Numbered from the stretch's first letter, positions 1 to 5,015 are shown. The stretch: DNA of 5,015 nucleotides from an uncultured Sphingorhabdus sp. (GCA_937873665.1 CALMYW010000229.1:1-5015); one strand, 5' to 3'. Numbers and translations are program-made. The notes: generated by a model from the sequence alone, not told the origin.

Positions 1-729
1 GATGTTTGGATGCGCGTTGCCGAACCGTTTCGGCGGCGTGCCGGTCGTGAGGAAATTCAAATTTTGGTTGGCGAGAACCGCGACCTGGACGTCCAGCAGT
101 GCCATGTCGATATGCTGTCCTTCTCCGGTGCGTTCGCGATGCAGTAATGCGGAGATGACGCCGGCGGCGCTATACATGCCAGTGAGAATATCGACGATCG
201 GAACCCCGACCTTCTGCGGACCCCCGCCTGGCTTGTCATCACTCTCTCCGGTAATGCTCATCAGGCCGCCGATGGCCTGAATGGCCATATCGTATCCTGC
301 GACGTCCTTCATCGGGCCGGTCTGGCCATAGCCGGTGATGGAACAGTAAATGATGTCAGGCTTGACCCTTTTAAGCGCCTCGTAGTCGAGGCCGTAACGC
401 GCCATGTCGCCGACCTTGTAGTTCTCGATCACGAGATCGGCTTGCTGGGCAAGTGCGCGCACAATGGCGCTACCCTCGTCAGTCGAGATATCGACGCATA
501 TCGAATGCTTGCCGCGATTAGCACTCAGGAAATACGCGCTTTCGGTCGTGTCGACTCCGCCGTCTTTCCGCAGAAAGGGTGGGCCCCATTGCCGCGTATC
601 GTCGCCCGTTCCTGGACGTTCGATCTTCCAGACCTCAGCTCCGAGATCGGACAGCAACTGTCCCAGCCAGGGCCCAGCGAGAATTCTTGAAAGATCGAGC
701 ACTCGGTAACCCACCAACGGTCCAGCCAT
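1..729 (-). CDS. Class III CoA-transferase (CaiB/BaiF family), N-terminal part
   Basis: Enzymes of this family move coenzyme A from an acyl-CoA donor to a carboxylate acceptor in the cytoplasm and act as interlocked dimers. The minus-strand frame is open from ATG at 729 to the window edge: 243 residues of a family usually near 400. The N-terminus (GYRVLDLSRILAGPWLGQLL, then DLGAEVWKIERPG) is the CoA-binding Rossmann-like start. Further family motifs are SANRGKHSI (about 69-77), IENYKVG (101-107) and PDIIYCSITGYGQTGP (124-139). Asp180 in VPIVDILTG is the probable catalytic aspartate, by analogy with Asp169 of formyl-CoA transferase and CaiB (alignment inferred). An AGGGA ribosome site (736-740) lies 6 nt before the ATG; an in-frame GTG directly before it is a possible alternative start. 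The gene is divergent from the transporter operon and has its own promoter with an operator-like dyad. The family call is very secure; the substrate is unknown. Confidence 0.95.
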   Translation of the reverse strand, partial: MAGPLVGYRVLDLSRILAGPWLGQLLSDLGAEVWKIERPGTGDDTRQWGPPFLRKDGGVDTTESAYFLSANRGKHSICVDISTDEGSAIVRALAQQADLVIENYKVGDMARYGLDYEALKRVKPDIIYCSITGYGQTGPMKDVAGYDMAIQAIGGLMSITGESDDKPGGGPQKVGVPIVDILTGMYSAAGVISALLHRERTGEGQHIDMALLDVQVAVLANQNLNFLTTGTPPKRFGNAHPNI

Positions 730-785
730 CACACTTCCCTGACATTTGCGCGTCGAATAGCCACACGACCCGCGCGGCTTGCGTC

Positions 786-814
786 AGTGTAATTGGACAC
801 ACCAAAATGGTCAA
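786..814 (-). promoter_or_regulatory. Sigma70-like promoter of the CoA-transferase gene
   Basis: Read on the minus strand, TTGACC (814-809) is followed after exactly 17 bases by TACACT (791-786). This gives five of six matches to the -35 consensus and four of six to the -10, including its three most conserved positions. Transcription would begin near 779 and leave a leader of about 50 nt before the ATG at 729. The 17-bp spacer is almost entirely occupied by an operator-like dyad, so a bound repressor would block RNA polymerase. Predicted from sequence only. Confidence 0.55.
791..807. promoter_or_regulatory. GntR/FadR-type operator-like dyad, left copy
   Basis: AATTGGACACACCAAAA contains TTGG-N5-CCAA and fits the AATTGGTNNNACCAATT pattern known for FadR-subfamily GntR regulators (PdhR, LldR), with mismatches at position 7 and the last two positions. 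It sits in the spacer between the -35 and -10 of the CoA-transferase promoter, a classic repression position. The right half is degenerate, so binding may be weaker than at the right copy. Regulator identity is inference. Confidence 0.45.
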
Positions 815-904
815 ACCACACTGGGACGATGAATGATGGAGGTGGTCGGTGCTTTGTCGCGCTGGAGACGCGGCGCTAGGAACGTTGTCTCAATGTGGCG
901 AAGC

Positions 905-933
905 TTGACATCTCACCATGAACAACTTACGGT
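905..933 (+). promoter_or_regulatory. Sigma70-like promoter of the ABC operon
   Basis: A perfect TTGACA (905-910) is followed after 17 bases by TACGGT (928-933), which keeps the first, second and last positions of the -10 consensus. Transcription would start near 940, about 60 nt before the ATPase ATG at 1000, within or next to the operator-like dyad at 941-957. The strong -35 and weak -10 are compatible with a regulated promoter. Prediction only. Confidence 0.45.
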
Positions 934-940
934 CATACCA

Positions 941-957
941 AATTGGTTTATCCAATT
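941..957. promoter_or_regulatory. GntR/FadR-type operator-like dyad, right copy
   Basis: AATTGGTTTATCCAATT is a perfect inverted repeat with 6-bp arms and a 5-bp spacer. It differs from the PdhR/LldR-type consensus AATTGGTNNNACCAATT at only one defined position (T for A at position 11). It lies at or just after the predicted start site of the ABC operon, where a repressor would block initiation. It shares the AATTGG-N5-CCAA core with the site at 791-807, about 150 bp away, suggesting joint control of both transcripts by one dimeric regulator. Confidence 0.55.
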
Positions 958-999
958 AAAAAATGAAACCGGGAAGAACGTGAAGCGGGGTCCTGCCGA

Positions 1000-1281
1000 A
1001 TGGCTCGAGTAACTCTCCAGAATGTCGCGAAATCCTTTGGTGGAGATCGAGGGCCGTGGGCGGTCCAGGACTTTTCTCTGGACATCGCCGATGGCGAGTT
1101 GGTCGTTTTCGTCGGACCGTCAGGTTGCGGCAAGTCCACGACGCTGCGCATGCTGGCGGGGGTCGATGAAGTTACCTCGGGCAAGATTCTGATCGGCGGA
1201 AAGGACGTCACCGCGCTTCCACCAAAAGATCGCAACATTGCGATGGTGTTTCAGAACTACGCTCTTGGCCTGACCCCATAG
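1000..1281 (+). pseudogene. ABC transporter ATPase (MalK/UgpC-like), 5' fragment cut off by an IS
   Basis: The intact protein would be the cytoplasmic ATPase dimer that powers the CUT1 importer encoded downstream. Residues 1-89 are native: [15 protein letters not shown] start, the conserved aromatic W20 region, Walker [10 protein letters not shown] at 39-47, and the Q-loop MVFQNYAL with Gln85. After Leu89 the frame enters the insertion sequence and stops at TAG 1279-1281, adding only GLTP. The ABC signature, Walker B, D-loop, H-loop and C-terminal domain are therefore absent from this fragment, which cannot hydrolyse ATP productively. The ATG at 1000 gives the standard MalK N-terminus, with a weak GGGG (987-990) ribosome site. 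No frameshift or stop occurs in the native part, so the disruption looks recent. The 3' part resumes at 2533, but about 107 codons between the two are missing. Confidence 0.93.
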
Positions 1282-1289
1282 GGTGGTCC
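1266..1289. repeat. IS left terminal inverted repeat (orfB end)
   Basis: The outer end starts TGGCCTGACCCC and ends GTGGTCC. Aligned to the reverse complement of the other end with one gap, about 17 of 25 positions match; the TGG tip, the CCCC block and GTGGTCC are shared. The stop codon that ends the disrupted ATPase reading frame lies inside this repeat. Confidence 0.8.
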
Positions 1290-1299
1290 GGTTTCAATC

Positions 1300-2154
1300 T
1301 TAGTTCATGATCGGCCTTGGGGCTATTGCCTGGGCAGATGACGGTGCTGCTCCGCTTGCTGGCGCAGGCCAGATGATGGCCTCGGGTGCCGGTGGCTTGT
1401 ATCCAAGCGACGAGTGTGGCCTCTCGGTGTTGTAGTACCGCCGCCAGGCTTCGATGATGATCTTGGCCTCGGCGAGGCTGTAGAAGATCTCACCGTCGAG
1501 CAGTTCGTCGCGGAGCTTCGAGTTGAAGCTCTCGCAGTAGCCGTTCTCCCAAGGGCTTCCAGGTTCGATGAACGCTGTCTTTGCGCCGACGGCTACGATC
1601 CACTCCCGTACAGCCTTGGCGATGAACTCCGGGCCGTTGTCGGAACGGACATGGCCGGGCACACCACGCAGGATGAACAGGTCCGACAGGGCGTCGATGA
1701 CGTCGGTCGAGTTGAGCTTGCGATCGATGCGGATTGCAAGGCATTCCCTGGTGAACTCGTCGATGATGTTGAGCATGCGGAATCTCCTGCCATCGTGGGT
1801 CCGACCCTCGACGAAGTCATAGGACCAGACATGGTTTGGATGCTCGGGTCGAAGCCGGATGCACGATCCGTCATTCAACCAGAGCCGCCCCTTCTTCGGT
1901 TGCTTCTGGGGACCCTTCAGCCCCTCCCGCCGCCAGATCCGTTCGACACGCTTGGCGTTCACCGTCCAGCCTTCAGACCGCAGCATCGCCGTGATCCTGC
2001 GATAGCCATAACGGCCATAGCGGGAAGCGAGCCGGATGATGTCGGAGGTCAACGCCTCTTCATCGGGCCGGCCTTGCGGCTTTTTGCGCTGGGTCGAACG
2101 ATGCTGGCCGAGAACCTTGCAGGCAAACCGCTCCGAGACAGAGAACTTCGCCAT
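1300..2154 (-). CDS. IS3-family transposase OrfB (DDE integrase-like domain)
   Basis: OrfB supplies the catalytic part of the transposase, normally made as an OrfA-OrfB fusion by -1 frameshifting. From ATG at 2154 it has 284 residues. An HTH_21-like segment at about 30-90 (YGRYGYRRITAMLR) precedes the rve integrase core. The triad is visible: Asp113 in WSYDF, Asp172 in RSDNGPEF, and Glu208 in ENGYCESFNSKLRDE. There are 35 residues between the last two, the DD(35)E spacing of IS3 elements. The C-terminal WRRYYNTERPHSSLGYKPP (238-256) is also typical. The same frame is open upstream through the slippery site, so the translated fusion would run from 2468 to 1300. The ATG may be an internal or unused start. 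No defect is seen, so the enzyme is probably active. The long plus-strand frame opposite it is a shadow. Confidence 0.93.
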   Translation of the reverse strand: MAKFSVSERFACKVLGQHRSTQRKKPQGRPDEEALTSDIIRLASRYGRYGYRRITAMLRSEGWTVNAKRVERIWRREGLKGPQKQPKKGRLWLNDGSCIRLRPEHPNHVWSYDFVEGRTHDGRRFRMLNIIDEFTRECLAIRIDRKLNSTDVIDALSDLFILRGVPGHVRSDNGPEFIAKAVREWIVAVGAKTAFIEPGSPWENGYCESFNSKLRDELLDGEIFYSLAEAKIIIEAWRRYYNTERPHSSLGYKPPAPEAIIWPAPASGAAPSSAQAIAPRPIMN

Positions 2155-2180
2155 GACACGATCGACGCAACGGCGACGGC

Positions 2181-2202
2181 GAGCGGGGCTCAGAAGTTTC
2201 CC
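2181..2202 (-). promoter_or_regulatory. Programmed -1 frameshift site between orfA and orfB
   Basis: Read on the minus strand, the orfA codons TCG GGA AAC TTC TGA contain G GGA AAC (2202-2196), a canonical X XXY YYZ slippery heptamer in the correct zero frame. A -1 slip joins orfA to the orfB frame (..LSPARRRRCVDRVMAKF..). A small GC-rich hairpin, GAGC-CCC-GCTC (2191-2181), begins 4 nt after the heptamer and could stimulate pausing. The orfA stop codon lies 3 nt after the heptamer. Frameshift fusion is established for the IS3 family; use of this site is inferred. Confidence 0.7.
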
Positions 2203-2468
2203 GAAGCAGCCTCTTTCAGGATCAGCTTCTCGAGTGTCAGGTCCGAGACCGCCTTGCGCAGCCGGTCATTCTCTTTCTCGAGCTCCTTCAGCCGCTTCAC
2301 CTGGTCACCCTTCAGGCCACCGAACTCCTTGCGCCACCGGTAATACGTAAACTGCGTCACGCCGATCAAACGGACCGCTTCTCCGACAGAACGACCTTGC
2401 GACAACAGAACATCGACTTGGCGCAGCTTCGCCACGATCTCTTCGGGTTTGTGCTTCTTCTGGGGCAT
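2190..2468 (-). CDS. IS3-family transposase OrfA (helix-turn-helix, leucine zipper)
   Basis: OrfA binds the IS ends and forms the N-terminal part of the frameshifted transposase. It has 92 residues. The start MPQKKHKPEEIVAKLRQVDVL and the VRLIGVTQFTYYRWRKEFGG segment (about 33-52) form the Transposase_8-type helix-turn-helix. From about 57 to 88 a heptad-like run (VKRLKELEKENDRLRKAV, then LTLEKLILKEA) forms the coiled coil used for multimerisation. A strong GGAGG ribosome site (2481-2477) lies 8 nt before the ATG. The frame ends at TGA (2192-2190) just after a GGGAAAC heptamer, and OrfB continues in the -1 frame. Expression would come from a weak promoter near the right IS end. Confidence 0.93.
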   Translation of the reverse strand: MPQKKHKPEEIVAKLRQVDVLLSQGRSVGEAVRLIGVTQFTYYRWRKEFGGLKGDQVKRLKELEKENDRLRKAVSDLTLEKLILKEAASGNF

Positions 2469-2492
2469 TCCAACGTCCTCCTACGGCTCAAT

Positions 2493-2521
2493 AGCCTACT
2501 TCAGGGAGGACCACTTTTCAG
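2493..2521 (-). promoter_or_regulatory. Possible transposase promoter at the IS right end
   Basis: On the minus strand, CTGAAA (2521-2516) is followed after 17 bases by TAGGCT (2498-2493), about 25 nt before the orfA start. The -35 partly overlaps the right terminal repeat, a common arrangement that lets transposase binding repress its own promoter. Both hexamers are imperfect, so this is tentative. Confidence 0.3.
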
Positions 2522-2532
2522 GGGGCAAACCA
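2508..2532. repeat. IS right terminal inverted repeat (orfA end)
   Basis: Read inward on the minus strand, this end starts TGGTTTGCCCCC and ends GTGGTCC. It is one base longer than the left repeat between its CCCC block and GTGGTCC. ATPase coding sequence resumes at CAG 2533. The host residues just before this point (an expected THD) are missing, which supports the boundary. Confidence 0.8.
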
Positions 2533-3105
2533 CAGGTCGAAGCCATGACGCTGGGCGATCGGATTGTGATCATGCGGGACGGATTTATCCAGCAAGCCGG
2601 AAGGCCCCTCGATCTCTATGACCGGCCCGCGAACGCCTTCGTGGCGGCCTTTATTGGATCGCCGGAGATGAATTTGATTGATGGTGAATTGGCGCGCGAG
2701 GGAGATGTACTCGCAATGCGTTCCGGTAACTTGAACGTTGAGTTGCCTGCCCAGGCATTCTTGGAGACGGAAAAAGATGTCACGCTTGGCATCAGGCCCG
2801 AGCACATCGAGCGTGGCGAAACACCCGCGTCAGTTGAAATGGTGGTCGGATTGGTCGAGCAGATTGGCGCGCAGACCTATGTGCTGGGCACGATCCACGG
2901 CAACAAGTTCCGTGCGGTTTTTGCGCGCGACGACGCACTGAAAGCGGACGACCGGATCTCGGTGACTTTTCCTCAACAGACGTTGCACCTCTTCTCGCGC
3001 AAGAGCGGCAAAACATTGAAGCAGACGTCAGCAACCACCGAAAATGGCAATGGGAGAGAACTTCATGGACAGGCTCAGCTTAAGCGTGTCGGGCTCCGAG
3101 GGTAA
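2533..3105 (+). pseudogene. ABC transporter ATPase (MalK/UgpC-like), 3' fragment
   Basis: This is the continuation of the gene begun at 1000, in the same numerical frame. It opens with QVEAMTLGDRIVIMRDGFIQQAGRPLDLYDRPANAFVAAFIGSPEMNLI, the region that directly follows the H-loop His-Asp in MalK/UgpC proteins. The TOBE/OB-fold regulatory domain follows, with LGIRPEHIE around 2786-2812. The 190 residues to the stop at 3103-3105 include a tail of about 27 residues beyond the usual LHLFSRKSGKTL end, which overlaps the next gene by 41 bases. Compared with E. coli MalK (Leu86 to Gln194), about 107 residues are missing at the IS, including LSGGQ, Walker B and the H-loop histidine. The frame reads back into IS sequence as far as an ATG at 2449, and an internal Met codon sits at 2545, but neither would give a functional ATPase. 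Confidence 0.92.
3052..3058 (+). promoter_or_regulatory. Ribosome binding site choosing the 3065 start
   Basis: GGGAGAG lies 6-8 nt before the ATG at 3065. Two earlier in-frame ATGs (3044, 3050) overlap or precede this purine run and lack a comparable site. The ribosome site lies inside the tail of the ATPase frame, so the two genes were probably translationally coupled before the IS arrived. Confidence 0.6.
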
Positions 3106-4426
3106 TGGGAGCGGTATTGACCGACGGCGCTTTCTCAAAACGACGGCCGGCGCAGCGGCCGGTATCGCTGGCTCACTTTCCGCGCCCTATGTCAATGCAC
3201 AGTCCGGCATAACGCTTCGCTTTCTAAACGCTGAAACGACCGCTGCGAGCCAAACGGTTCTGCGCAATGCGTGCAATGAATACCAGAGCAAGTTCGGCGT
3301 AAAAATCGTCGTCGACTCTACGCCGATTAGTAGCGGTTTTGCAAAGTCGATGGCGGCCATCAATGCTGGCACTCCGTACGATATTGCGACGGCCGGATAT
3401 ATTGCTCACATTTTGCAATACGCGATGGCCGACCAAATTGTGCCGTTGACGGATCTCGTCAAAAAATACTCGTGGGGCAAGCAGGGGACTTGGTCATACA
3501 AGGGAGAGAACTGGTTCTATCCCTATGACTACAATTTGGTGACGGTTTTCTACCGAAAGGATCTGTATCAGGAAAAAGGCTTGAAGGTTCCCAAGACATG
3601 GGCCGAGTTCCTTGAGAATTGCCGAGCGCTGACTGTCACGAAAGATGGCAACATCGAGCGGGGCGGCTGCGTCATTCCACTGGCGAGCGACAGTGCCACC
3701 AATTGGGCGAGCTTTGGCAACCTGTTTGCAGAAGCGCCGAAATTCTATGACGACAAGTGGAACGTGGTTCTCGATGCACCGGAGAATGCCGGTCCGACCG
3801 GCCGCTTTCTCGATCTATATGCCGACCTTTATAAAACGATGCCGGCTGGCATGAATACGGTCAGTTATGCTGAGCTGATGAGCCTTTTTGCGACGGGGAA
3901 GGTTGCACATACCGTTTATTCGGGCCGGGTGGTCGAGGCGCTCGAAGCTCGCAATCCAGACCTTGCGAACAAATATGGTATCTTCGCTTCCCCGGACAGC
4001 ACAGGTAAGCAGGATGCACTGTCCTTCGCCTTCGATGGCTTCATTCTTTACAAGACTAAGCAAACCGAGGCGGCCTATAAGTTTCTAAAATGGTTTATTG
4101 ACGAGCACTATATCGATTGGCTGCACTCCGCCTGGATGAACTTCCAACCGGCGCGGTTGGACATTTACGACGATCCTCGGTGGAAAAATCATCCGATGAT
4201 TCAAAAGCATTGGGCGACGATGGAGCAGATGAAGTCGTTCATTGATGAAGACAGCAAGACGGTTCTTAACTCAATAGATATGACGGGTCCGTCGTTTGAT
4301 CTGCGACCGTGCAAGGTCTTTGATGCGAACATTATGCCGGAGATGCTGCAAAATCGGGTTCTTAAGAACATGTCGTCAAGCGACTGCGTGAAAGCCGCCG
4401 CCGATCGAATCCGAAAAATTGGCTGA
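3065..4426 (+). CDS. Extracellular solute-binding protein, family 1 (CUT1 type), Tat-exported
   Basis: This protein captures substrate in the periplasm and delivers it to the inner-membrane permeases. It has 453 residues, normal for the family. The N-terminus carries a twin-arginine signal: DRRRFLK (19-25), a small-residue hydrophobic stretch (TTAGAAAGIAGSLSAP), and a likely cleavage site after VNA (45). Mature-domain hallmarks are FLNAETTAASQTVLRNACNEYQSKFGVKI (lobe 1 start), the INAGTPYDIATAGY region (100-112), and the segment WFYPYDYN..VFYRKDLYQEKGLKVPKTWAEFLENC (150-187), typical of SBP_bac_1 proteins. LMSLFATGKVAHTVYSG follows later. The nearby aromatics (W150, F151, Y152, Y154, Y156) could line a polar-ligand site, but the ligand is not identifiable. 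The gene lies between the broken ATPase (41-bp overlap) and the permease (32-bp gap). The reading frame is intact. Transcription from the upstream promoter must cross the IS. Confidence 0.93.
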   Translation: MDRLSLSVSGSEGNGSGIDRRRFLKTTAGAAAGIAGSLSAPYVNAQSGITLRFLNAETTAASQTVLRNACNEYQSKFGVKIVVDSTPISSGFAKSMAAINAGTPYDIATAGYIAHILQYAMADQIVPLTDLVKKYSWGKQGTWSYKGENWFYPYDYNLVTVFYRKDLYQEKGLKVPKTWAEFLENCRALTVTKDGNIERGGCVIPLASDSATNWASFGNLFAEAPKFYDDKWNVVLDAPENAGPTGRFLDLYADLYKTMPAGMNTVSYAELMSLFATGKVAHTVYSGRVVEALEARNPDLANKYGIFASPDSTGKQDALSFAFDGFILYKTKQTEAAYKFLKWFIDEHYIDWLHSAWMNFQPARLDIYDDPRWKNHPMIQKHWATMEQMKSFIDEDSKTVLNSIDMTGPSFDLRPCKVFDANIMPEMLQNRVLKNMSSSDCVKAAADRIRKIG

Positions 4427-4458
4427 GCATCGGAACTGGTGAATAGAGGCCCGAGGCT

Positions 4459-5015
4459 ATGCGACAGGACTGGCGAATCATCGGTTTGTTCATCGGGGGT
4501 GTACTGGTACTCGGTACAATTGTTGGCGGACCTCTCCTCTATTCGATAAAGCTCTCCTTCTACACAGCGGCGTCGTTCATCGACCCGCCGCAGTGGGTGG
4601 GACTTGGCAATTACGTGAAGGTTCTTAGTGAGCCGCTGTTCTGGGGCTCGCTGTTAAACGGTGTCACGATCGCCATCTCGGCGATCGTGCTGCAAGTCGT
4701 TCTCGGCGTCACCATTGCGCTCGTCCTCAATAGGCAGTTTGTGGGGCAGACTGTCGTGCGGGCGCTGTCAATCGTGCCGTACTTCCTTCCGACGGTCGTC
4801 GCCTGCCTCATCACGCAGTGGATTCTTGATCCCAACTACGGCCTTCTCAAGAGTGTCTTCGCGTCATTCGGATATGGGATGTTCGATTGGGGAGGTAATT
4901 CAACGAGCGCGAAGGCGACTATTGTCCTTGTTAGCGTTTGGATCTGGACGCCGTTTGTCGTGACCTGTGTTCTTGCCGGCCTTCAATCCATTCCGGCTCA
5001 ACTGTATGAAGCGGC
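4459..5015 (+). CDS. CUT1-family ABC transporter permease (MalF/UgpA-like), N-terminal part
   Basis: This inner-membrane subunit forms half of the transport channel; a second permease is expected just downstream. The visible 185 residues begin MRQDWRIIGLFIGGVLVLGTIVGGPLLYSIKLSF, a first membrane helix at about 7-30. WVGLGNYVKVLSEPLFWGSLLNG (46-68) is typical of this family. Further hydrophobic helices lie at about 68-90, 104-122 and 153-173. The frame leaves the window at QSIPAQLYEA, the start of the EAA loop (EAA-X3-G) that docks on the ATPase Q-loop region. The ATG at 4459 has AGAGG (4445-4449) 9 nt upstream. The 32-bp gap after the binding protein contains no terminator-like hairpin, so the genes are co-transcribed. 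The cognate ATPase is disrupted, so this permease would need another ATPase to work. Confidence 0.93.
   Translation, partial: MRQDWRIIGLFIGGVLVLGTIVGGPLLYSIKLSFYTAASFIDPPQWVGLGNYVKVLSEPLFWGSLLNGVTIAISAIVLQVVLGVTIALVLNRQFVGQTVVRALSIVPYFLPTVVACLITQWILDPNYGLLKSVFASFGYGMFDWGGNSTSAKATIVLVSVWIWTPFVVTCVLAGLQSIPAQLYEA

Larger units (their letters stand above)
730..999. promoter_or_regulatory. Divergent intergenic control region
   Basis: These 270 bases separate the starts of the CoA-transferase (leftward) and the ABC ATPase (rightward). I see no convincing gene in them. They hold two oppositely oriented promoter-like sequences and two related AATTGG/CCAA dyads, listed separately. The central part, about 830-900, shows no motif I can name. 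No regulator gene lies in the window, so any repressor is encoded elsewhere or beyond the edges. Confidence 0.7.
1266..2532 (-). mobile_element. IS3-family insertion sequence, about 1267 bp, apparently complete
   Basis: The element carries two overlapping transposase frames on the minus strand, imperfect terminal inverted repeats, and 5'-TGG...CCA-3' ends. Its length is normal for IS3-family members (about 1.2-1.5 kb). Ends were set where similarity to the host ATPase stops and resumes and where the repeats align; each could be off by a few bases. The flanks (left ..GCTCT, right CAGGT..) show no target-site duplication, although IS3 elements normally make 3-5 bp ones. The host gene also lacks an internal segment, so the structure points to deletion next to an inserted copy or recombination between two copies. 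It is inserted antisense to the host operon and is probably polar on it. Both frames and the catalytic triad are intact, so it may still be mobile. The exact IS name or subgroup cannot be given without a database. Confidence 0.93.

Noticed and set aside
442..836. Several plus-strand open frames of about 80 codons at the left of the window
   Set aside because: They overlap the CoA-transferase on the opposite strand or its promoter region, show no family motifs, and are shadows of the real minus-strand gene.
937..947. ACCAA-A-TTGGT dyad overlapping the right operator
   Set aside because: It shares its right half with the better 17-bp dyad at 941-957, has only 5-bp arms, and has no counterpart near the other promoter. 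It may just extend the same site.
948..1238. Minus-strand frame of 96 codons
   Set aside because: It is antisense to the unmistakable Walker A region of the ATPase and has no independent support.
1414..2343. Long plus-strand open frame of 309 codons inside the IS
   Set aside because: It lies opposite the intact orfB and orfA transposase frames, has no recognisable domain or good ribosome site, and reads as low-complexity shadow sequence of GC-rich antisense coding DNA.
1262..2537. Search for a target-site duplication around the IS
   Set aside because: The bases left (GCTCT) and right (CAGGT) of the proposed ends do not match in any 3-5 bp register, and small shifts of the ends do not create a duplication.
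3044..3064. Earlier in-frame starts (3044 and 3050) for the binding protein
   Set aside because: The GGGAGAG ribosome site at 3052-3058 is correctly spaced only for the ATG at 3065, which still leaves a full Tat signal peptide.
2449..3105. Plus-strand frame of 218 codons starting inside the IS and continuing into the ATPase 3' part
   Set aside because: The first 28 codons are antisense IS sequence. The frame is simply the ATPase fragment extended backward to a chance ATG without a clear ribosome site, so it was annotated as a pseudogene fragment from 2533.
1..5015. tRNA, rRNA, CRISPR array, riboswitch or integrase attachment site
   Set aside because: No spaced direct repeats, RNA-gene sequence or conserved leader structure was seen by eye. 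The only repeats found are the IS ends and the operator-like dyads.

Overview
The window carries a divergent pair of transcription units. A class III (CaiB/BaiF-type) CoA-transferase gene runs leftward off the left edge. A CUT1-type ABC uptake operon runs rightward, in the order ATPase, solute-binding protein, permease, and leaves the window inside the permease. Moderately GC-rich coding sequence, a Tat-exported binding protein, the CUT1/CoA-transferase pairing and an IS3-family element with a 'KHKPEEIVAKLRQ' OrfA suggest a proteobacterium, most likely an alphaproteobacterium of the Rhizobiales. That placement is inference from protein style; no marker gene is present.

Layout. Bases 1-729 (minus) hold the N-terminal 243 residues of the CoA-transferase. 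Bases 730-999 are a non-coding divergent control region with two good sigma70-like promoters pointing apart. Each carries a 17-bp dyad of the form AATTGG-N5-CCAA.., resembling the operators of FadR-subfamily GntR regulators such as PdhR and LldR. Bases 1000-1265 encode the first 89 residues of a MalK/UgpC-like ATPase. Bases 1266-2532 are a complete-looking IS3-family insertion sequence, with orfA and orfB on the minus strand and a GGGAAAC slippery heptamer between them. Bases 2533-3105 are the C-terminal part of the same ATPase. Bases 3065-4426 encode a Tat-signal solute-binding protein. Bases 4459-5015 are the 5' part of an inner-membrane permease.

The main event is not a simple insertion. 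Compared with MalK, the ATPase lacks about 107 codons between the Q-loop and the residue after the H-loop His-Asp, including the ABC signature (LSGGQ) and Walker B. There is no target-site duplication. The IS therefore replaced an internal segment, probably by an IS-adjacent deletion or by recombination between two copies, and the ATPase is a pseudogene. The binding protein and the visible part of the permease remain intact, so the transporter would be dead, recently disabled, or powered by an ATPase encoded elsewhere.

Working model (inference): a GntR-type regulator represses both promoters until a small effector is present. The operon imports a substrate, and the divergent CoA-transferase moves CoA onto a carboxylate in the same pathway. 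The substrate cannot be read from this sequence. I see no undescribed defence or RNA system here; the points of interest are the paired operators and the IS-associated internal deletion.
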